Assembly: GCF_000426225.1 (NCBI RefSeq)
Contig: NZ_AUEY01000025.1
Span: 1 to 47,585, forward strand
DNA from: Desulforegula conservatrix Mb1Pa
Lineage (GTDB): Bacteria; Desulfobacterota; Desulfobacteria; Desulfobacterales; Desulforegulaceae
Direction of reading: 5' to 3'
Length of the DNA stretch: 47,585 nucleotides
The translations under genes were made by a program, and so were the position numbers. Below, piece by piece: positions 43,505 through 47,585 of the stretch (position 1 is its first letter; every line of letters starts with the position of its first letter). The notes below the pieces were generated by a model that saw nothing but the letters and a program-made list of their open reading frames with translations, had not been told where the DNA came from and ran no database searches.

Positions 43505-43550
43505 TTTTAAGGGCTTCTTTACAAAAAAGGCGACCAGCCGGAGTTCTCCC
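43505..43550. repeat. degenerate GCGACC-CCGGAG repeat fragment
   Basis: GGCTTCTTTACAAAAAAGGC followed by GACCAGCCGGAG resembles the core of the long repeats near 20.1 and 34.1 kb. The rest of the epmA-oxidoreductase gap shows nothing else. Confidence 0.45.
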
Positions 43551-43563
43551 ATACAAACCAACG

Positions 43564-45909
43564 CTATGCTTGGATCTTTTCTATCCTGCATGGCACATAT
43601 CTGTGAAAAGGAGTCGCAGCAAACCTGTCTCTATGGGTATTTTTTGTCAATCTGTTGACATTAACTCCGTATTCAACACCTTTATATTTAAGGCCAAAAC
43701 CGTGGGGGATAAGAACCTGACCTTTTCTTGCGTCTTCTGTAATTTCAAGTTCGAGATCAGCGCATGATGCTTCAGTCGTTATTCTAACCTTTTCTCCGTC
43801 GATCATATTGAGTAAGGCAGCATCATCAGGATTCATGGCAAGAGTGCAGGCTCTTCTATCCTTATTCCAGTCAGGCTTTCGCATTAAAGTATTTGCGTTG
43901 TTTGGGGTATGACGACCGGCATTAAGAATAAAAGGGTATTCAGGATCAGTGGCAACAGCTTTTGCTTCAGATTCAGGGGTTATTTCTTTCATCCATTCTT
44001 CCATCTCAGGAATATAAATATTGATTTTCCCATCTTCAGTTTTTATTTCTTTCAGATTGTTTTCAAAGACAGATTTTCCAACCCATAATCCTTCAGGATG
44101 ACTGGTAATCTCATTGAACATTTTTTCTGCCCATTCAATTCTTGGAGATAGTATGGCTAATGGCGCAAGGCTCTGATATTTTGCAGCCCCTATCATGGCT
44201 GTATATAAAAGCTTGAGCTTTAAACTGATCCCAGGACTACCTGAGCGGAGTACTTCTGCCCTTGAAGCATTTTTCATAACATTACCAGGAGCTGAAAGAA
44301 GAAGAGCCCAAAGCGCAGCCTTGTTTCCTGATTTCATTTCTTTACCAAGGGTTTTTGATATGACATGGGGCATGACTTTTATCACTTGTTTATTCTTTGC
44401 GGCAAAAGAAAAAAGGGCTGTGGCATAGGTCATTCGGTCATGTTTTGCTGCTTTATACAAATAATCTGGAATTTCAGGTATAAGACCGGCAGCTTCAGCA
44501 ATACCTGTCATTATTTCTCCGGCTTCAAGTGCTTCTCCTTCTGCCTCCAGTATTGGGTGCCTCATCTGAAAAAAGACTTCAGGGTAATGCCATGCAAAAA
44601 ACGTCGCATCCCATGCTTCATATCCTGATTTTGATGGAAGAACATAGTCTGAAACCTCGGCCGTTTCAGTCATTGCAAGCTCAATGGTAACAAGCAGATC
44701 AAGCTTTTTGAACGCGTCTTCGAATGCGGTTGTGTCGGCATAGGATCTCAAGGGATTGGAGCCTGATGCTATTACTGCCCTGAGTCTTTCCGGGTGTTCG
44801 GATAATATTTCTTCGGGCATGACATTAGGCGGGAATGCCCCATTTATTGCCGGTATATCTGTTGCCATGGTTCTCCAAACTTTAGGATCACGTTCATCAG
44901 TATGGGAGCCGAGAGGAACAAATGTTCCTGGAATTACATTCCCGCCTGGGACACATATCCTGCCGCAAATTGTTGCGAGAATCATGTATAAATATGCCGT
45001 CATAGTGCTATGGCGGTTCATATGAACCCCCAAATCAAAATGCATACACCAGTTTTTTGTTGTAAGTTTTCTGCAAAGATTCTTTACATCGTTGTAATCA
45101 ACATCACAGACTTCAAGGGCTTTTTTAACATCAAAATTTTTGAACCAGGGTCTTATACTCTCAAAACCAGAAACATTATTTCCAATATAGTCCTTCTTCT
45201 CCCATCCTTCTTGAACTATTAAGGCAATCATTGCTCTGGCAAGAAGCGCATCGGTTCCAGGCTTCAATGGAATATGAATATCTGCAATTTTTGCTGTTTC
45301 AGATTTCCTAGGATCAATTATGGCTACGATCTTATCAGGATTTTGAGAAAACTCTTTTAAAATGATCGGTGCTCTTGGCATCTGGTGGCTTACCATTCCA
45401 TTCCATCCAATTCCAAGAATCATGTCACCATGATGTTCATCAGGTATACAGAATCTGTTCTGGCGACCTGTCATTCTTCCGCAAACCCAGAAATAACCAG
45501 TAAGTTCCTGGGCAAGAGGGTTGTAATTATATCTGGAACCAAGATTTTTCATGAGATTCATGCCAAAGGCAGCCTCAAAATGGCAGCCCTGGCCACCTCC
45601 GCCCATGTATGCGAAGGTTTTGGGGCCATGCTGATCAATGATCGATTTTAGTTTTGCCCCTATTTCTGAAAAAGCCTGCTCCCAGGATATTCTTACAAAT
45701 CCATCAGGTGTTTTTTTGAGCGGATATTTAAGCCTGTCATCATGGTGCTGATGATTGGCAATGTTCATCCCTTTTCTGCATACATATCCAATGCTCTTGA
45801 GATTATCTTTATCAGGTCTGACCTTGACGATTTTATTGTTTTCTACCTGCACCTCAAGGCCGCAATTCTGGGCACAGAGAACACAGCTTGTTTTTCTAAA
45901 TGATGCCAT
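43564..45909 (-). CDS. molybdopterin oxidoreductase of the DMSO-reductase family
   Basis: A 781-residue enzyme with an N-terminal [4Fe-4S] site C9-x2-C12-x3-C16 and C44. Bis-molybdopterin-guanine-dinucleotide-binding domains follow, with a C-terminal dinucleotide-binding domain (GRHTPNNANTL). C143 (YFWVCGRMTG) is in the expected place for a metal ligand. There is no Tat signal, so the enzyme is cytoplasmic. The substrate cannot be told from sequence alone. It is the last gene of an operon with a hotdog thioesterase and a MarR regulator, which suggests that the regulator's ligand is related to its substrate. Confidence 0.88.
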   Translation of the reverse strand: MASFRKTSCVLCAQNCGLEVQVENNKIVKVRPDKDNLKSIGYVCRKGMNIANHQHHDDRLKYPLKKTPDGFVRISWEQAFSEIGAKLKSIIDQHGPKTFAYMGGGGQGCHFEAAFGMNLMKNLGSRYNYNPLAQELTGYFWVCGRMTGRQNRFCIPDEHHGDMILGIGWNGMVSHQMPRAPIILKEFSQNPDKIVAIIDPRKSETAKIADIHIPLKPGTDALLARAMIALIVQEGWEKKDYIGNNVSGFESIRPWFKNFDVKKALEVCDVDYNDVKNLCRKLTTKNWCMHFDLGVHMNRHSTMTAYLYMILATICGRICVPGGNVIPGTFVPLGSHTDERDPKVWRTMATDIPAINGAFPPNVMPEEILSEHPERLRAVIASGSNPLRSYADTTAFEDAFKKLDLLVTIELAMTETAEVSDYVLPSKSGYEAWDATFFAWHYPEVFFQMRHPILEAEGEALEAGEIMTGIAEAAGLIPEIPDYLYKAAKHDRMTYATALFSFAAKNKQVIKVMPHVISKTLGKEMKSGNKAALWALLLSAPGNVMKNASRAEVLRSGSPGISLKLKLLYTAMIGAAKYQSLAPLAILSPRIEWAEKMFNEITSHPEGLWVGKSVFENNLKEIKTEDGKINIYIPEMEEWMKEITPESEAKAVATDPEYPFILNAGRHTPNNANTLMRKPDWNKDRRACTLAMNPDDAALLNMIDGEKVRITTEASCADLELEITEDARKGQVLIPHGFGLKYKGVEYGVNVNRLTKNTHRDRFAATPFHRYVPCRIEKIQA

Positions 45910-45944
45910 AAATCCCCCGGTATCATACCGTATTGATTAAGGTT

Positions 45945-46367
45945 TTATTTATAAATTTCGATTATCCTATCAAAAAAACGGTTAATGATTTCTATTTCTT
46001 CCATTGTAAACTGGCCGGTAAGTTTTCTGTTATTTTCTTTGACCATAGGTAAGGCCTGCTCACTTATAGTCCTGCCTTTTTCTGTTAAGAAAATATGATA
46101 GGCTCTACCGTCCTTTTCAGAGGCTACTTTTTGAATAAGACCATTTTTGCCCATTCTTTCGATCAGAGTCGTTATTGCTGATTTATTCTGGGATAATTCA
46201 ATGCTTAGATCTTTAAGCAGACAACCATCATTGCTGCGCAGATAAAAAAGGGTCGCAATCTGTGTAATGGAAACACCGAACAGATCTGTAGCTTCGTGGT
46301 CAAAATAGTTAAGCAGTAGACGCTGTGCCTTATTTAGCTTAAAAAAAAGTCTTTTATCTTCAGTCAT
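45945..46367 (-). CDS. MarR family transcriptional regulator
   Basis: A 140-residue winged-helix protein with the MarR HTH (about 48-75, CLLKDLSIELSQNKSAITTLI) and the DGRAYHIFLT wing. It lies between the thioesterase and oxidoreductase genes of one operon. The promoter of the operon overlaps tandem inverted repeats (46952-46995), so autoregulation is likely. GAGAG precedes the ATG. Confidence 0.92.
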   Translation of the reverse strand: MTEDKRLFFKLNKAQRLLLNYFDHEATDLFGVSITQIATLFYLRSNDGCLLKDLSIELSQNKSAITTLIERMGKNGLIQKVASEKDGRAYHIFLTEKGRTISEQALPMVKENNRKLTGQFTMEEIEIINRFFDRIIEIYK

Positions 46368-46458
46368 TTACGCTCTCTTTTCATGGCACGTATAAATTCC
46401 TAATATTATTTATATGCCGCCTTTCCATGTACCTGTAGAGAGACGGCAATGATCAACT

Positions 46459-46902
46459 TTATTTTTTATTGCTGACATTCATAGTGATGGCAGCAGTAAA
46501 AACTTCTTTTCCATCGGCGTCATATATAACAACCGGTACATCAATATTGCCTGTTGAGTTCCAGTCTATGCTATCTCCTTTTGCAATGGCCCTTAAATCA
46601 GTTTTTGCCTTCGCAAGATATTTTACTGTCATTCCAGTCGGAATCCACCTGGATGTATCCGGAATAGAAACATCTGTCATCATTCCTGCAACAAGCTCAG
46701 CAGCATTACACATTGCAATGGCATGAACAGTGCCTAAATGATTATGAATCTTTTTCTGGTTTGGAACATTAACTTCTGCGTAACCTGGCCTGAGGTCAAC
46801 AAACATAGGGTCTATTGTACTGAAATAAGGTGCGAATTCGGTTGCAAGCTGCGTAAAAGCTTCATTTCCTGATGCTTTGTACATTTCTAATGTCTGGCTC
46901 AT
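46459..46902 (-). CDS. hotdog-fold thioesterase (DUF4442/PaaI-like)
   Basis: A 147-residue protein with a single hotdog domain: NHLGTVHAIAMCNAAEL is the central helix, with the PaaI-like HNHLGTVH residues. Such proteins hydrolyse acyl- or aryl-CoA thioesters. Being first in an operon with MarR and a molybdenum enzyme suggests a catabolic pathway for an organic acid or aromatic compound. I choose the second ATG because GGAGGG precedes it at seven bases; the first ATG lies inside that site. Confidence 0.85.
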   Translation of the reverse strand: MSQTLEMYKASGNEAFTQLATEFAPYFSTIDPMFVDLRPGYAEVNVPNQKKIHNHLGTVHAIAMCNAAELVAGMMTDVSIPDTSRWIPTGMTVKYLAKAKTDLRAIAKGDSIDWNSTGNIDVPVVIYDADGKEVFTAAITMNVSNKK

Positions 46903-46951
46903 CTTGATTCCCTCCATTTATTATTATTTTAATAATCAAACTCAATCTTTT

Positions 46952-47001
46952 AAATTAGTACACATGCAAACTATATAGTTCACACACAAACTAATTGTCA
47001 A
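46952..47001 (-). promoter_or_regulatory. promoter and tandem MarR-type operators
   Basis: On the minus strand, TTGACA (47001-46996), 18 bases and TATATA (46977-46972) form a sigma-70 promoter. Overlapping it are two head-to-tail copies of a 20-base imperfect inverted repeat, ATTAGTTTGTGTGTGAACTAT and ATAGTTTGCATGTGTACTAAT, joined at the perfect palindrome AACTATATAGTT (46969-46980). A repressor bound there would block RNA polymerase. Confidence 0.7.
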
Positions 47002-47066
47002 ACACTTTTTATTTTTCAACAATACAAATTAAAAATTCAGGATTTTAATGAAATAGATTCGTAACA

Positions 47067-47100
47067 GAGCTGGTCTGGAAAAATTGGATGGCCATTTAAG
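47067..47100. repeat. 34-base direct repeat, copy 1
   Basis: GAGCTGGTCTGGAAAAATTG followed by GATGGCCATTTAAG. It is identical to 47317-47350 except for two bases, and the two lie exactly 250 bases apart. The sequence resembles an IS3-family terminal repeat starting TGGTCTGG. Confidence 0.8.
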
Positions 47101-47273
47101 AAGCGGCCAAGGCAAAGCTTGAAAAAACAAGGGAATCCATTGACAAGATCACCCTCAAAGTCGGGTACGAAAACGCTAATTCGTTCAGATAACTTTTCAG
47201 AAAAAACACAGGACTCTCGCCCAAAGAATATCGAATGCAGTTCAGCAGATTACATGACCAAGTCAGAATATAA
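47100..47273 (+). pseudogene. C-terminal fragment of an AraC-family regulator
   Basis: The frame reads EAAKAKLEKTRESIDKIT, then KVGYENANSFR, a TAA stop (47190-47192), then LFRKNTGLSPKEYR. This is the second helix-turn-helix and signature end of AraC-type regulators. The rest of the gene is missing and the remaining part has an in-frame stop, so it is not functional. It is enclosed by the two 34-base direct repeats, suggesting damage by an insertion sequence. Confidence 0.75.
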
Positions 47274-47316
47274 AAGACTATATTCCCTTACGTACGAAAA
47301 AAATAATATGAATAAA

Positions 47317-47350
47317 GAGCTGGTCTGGAAAAATTGGACAGCCATTTAAG
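47317..47350. mobile_element. probable left end of an IS3-family element
   Basis: A terminal-repeat-like sequence (TGGTCTGGAAAAATTGGACA) lies 45 bases in front of an IS3 orfA-type gene. It is the second copy of the 34-base direct repeat. The element continues beyond the window. Confidence 0.65.
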
Positions 47351-47394
47351 TGAAAATCTGCTTTATTAGAACATCAAAAAAAAGGAGCAGAAGA

Positions 47395-47585
47395 ATGGCA
47401 AAAGGAATCAGAAGAAATCACGGACCAGCATTCAAGGCTAAAGTGGCGTTAGCGGCTTTGAAGGGAGACAAAACCCTCTCGGAATTATCCGATCAGTTTG
47501 GTGTGCATTCCAATCAGATATCAGCCTGGAAGAAAGAGCTTGAACAGAATGCCTCAGAACTGTTTGATCGTGGAAAAAGGAATGA
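47395..47585 (+). CDS. IS3-family transposase OrfA, truncated by window edge
   Basis: The visible 63 codons encode a helix-turn-helix (FKAKVALAALKGDKTLSELS, then DQFGVHSNQISAWKKEL), typical of OrfA of IS3-family elements. OrfA binds the terminal repeats and normally joins OrfB by a -1 frameshift. AAAGGAG lies eight bases before the ATG. The stop codon and OrfB are outside the window. Confidence 0.9.
   Translation, partial: MAKGIRRNHGPAFKAKVALAALKGDKTLSELSDQFGVHSNQISAWKKELEQNASELFDRGKRN

Noticed and set aside
47119-47349. 76-codon open frame near the right edge
   Set aside because: It overlaps the AraC-type fragment in another frame and ends in the IS3-like terminal sequence; it has no ribosome-binding site.

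Overview
The window is a chromosomal stretch of moderate-to-low GC from a motile Gram-negative bacterium. It has outer-membrane FadL-type porins, lipoprotein N-acyltransferase, flagella, signal peptides and a lipoprotein. Three features suggest a deltaproteobacterial (Desulfobacterota) sulfate-reducer-like genome, probably Desulfobacterales: the lnt-prfB gene order, a FliW-CsrA flagellar circuit, and a DMSO-reductase-family enzyme beside a MarR regulator and a hotdog thioesterase. Dense families of short palindromic repeats fit the same picture. The taxonomic call is inference; nothing in the window proves it.

Layout. 1-3.6 kb: accessory start with a repeat, a possible broken small membrane gene, a lipoprotein, remnants of toxin-antitoxin genes (an MqsA/YgiT-like antitoxin and a VapC-like PIN toxin), a PAS sensor with a Cys4 tail, and a periplasmic solute-binding protein. 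3.6-9.8 kb (minus strand): a ThiE-ThiL fusion overlapping an HD-domain gene, a DUF1186/SEC-C protein, prfB with its programmed +1 frameshift, and lnt. 10-15.2 kb (plus): a double-CDGSH iron-sulfur protein and two tandem FadL-family paralogues. 15.3-25.3 kb (mostly minus): a secreted nuclease, a winged-helix/Zn-ribbon regulator, an RlmL-type methyltransferase, a Na/Pi cotransporter, ssb (plus), a small secreted protein, rarA, der, tRNA-Glu, tRNA-Lys and birA. 25.6-33.8 kb: the flagellar filament block, with fliW-csrA on plus facing flaG, a FliT-like gene, fliS, fliD and a giant fliC on minus. fliC has a textbook sigma-28 promoter and a CsrA-type hairpin in its leader. 34.5-43.4 kb: an EEP phosphatase/nuclease, a Dus enzyme, rarD, a MarR regulator, trhA/hemolysin III, a hydantoinase-like protein, a histone-deacetylase-family protein with a C-terminal Cys4 motif, and epmA. 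43.5-47 kb (minus): a three-gene operon of hotdog thioesterase, MarR and molybdopterin oxidoreductase, whose promoter overlaps tandem inverted repeats. 47.0-47.6 kb: a broken AraC-type fragment and the left end of an IS3-family element cut by the window edge.

The clearest functional system is the filament-assembly circuit. FliD caps the filament, FliS and the FliT-like protein act as chaperones, FliW and CsrA form a post-transcriptional switch, and fliC is the target. The most unusual non-coding signal is the number of interspersed palindromic repeats. At least four families occupy most of the intergenic space, and one has perfect 12-bp terminal inverted repeats like a MITE. No CRISPR array, prophage or obvious new defence system is visible.
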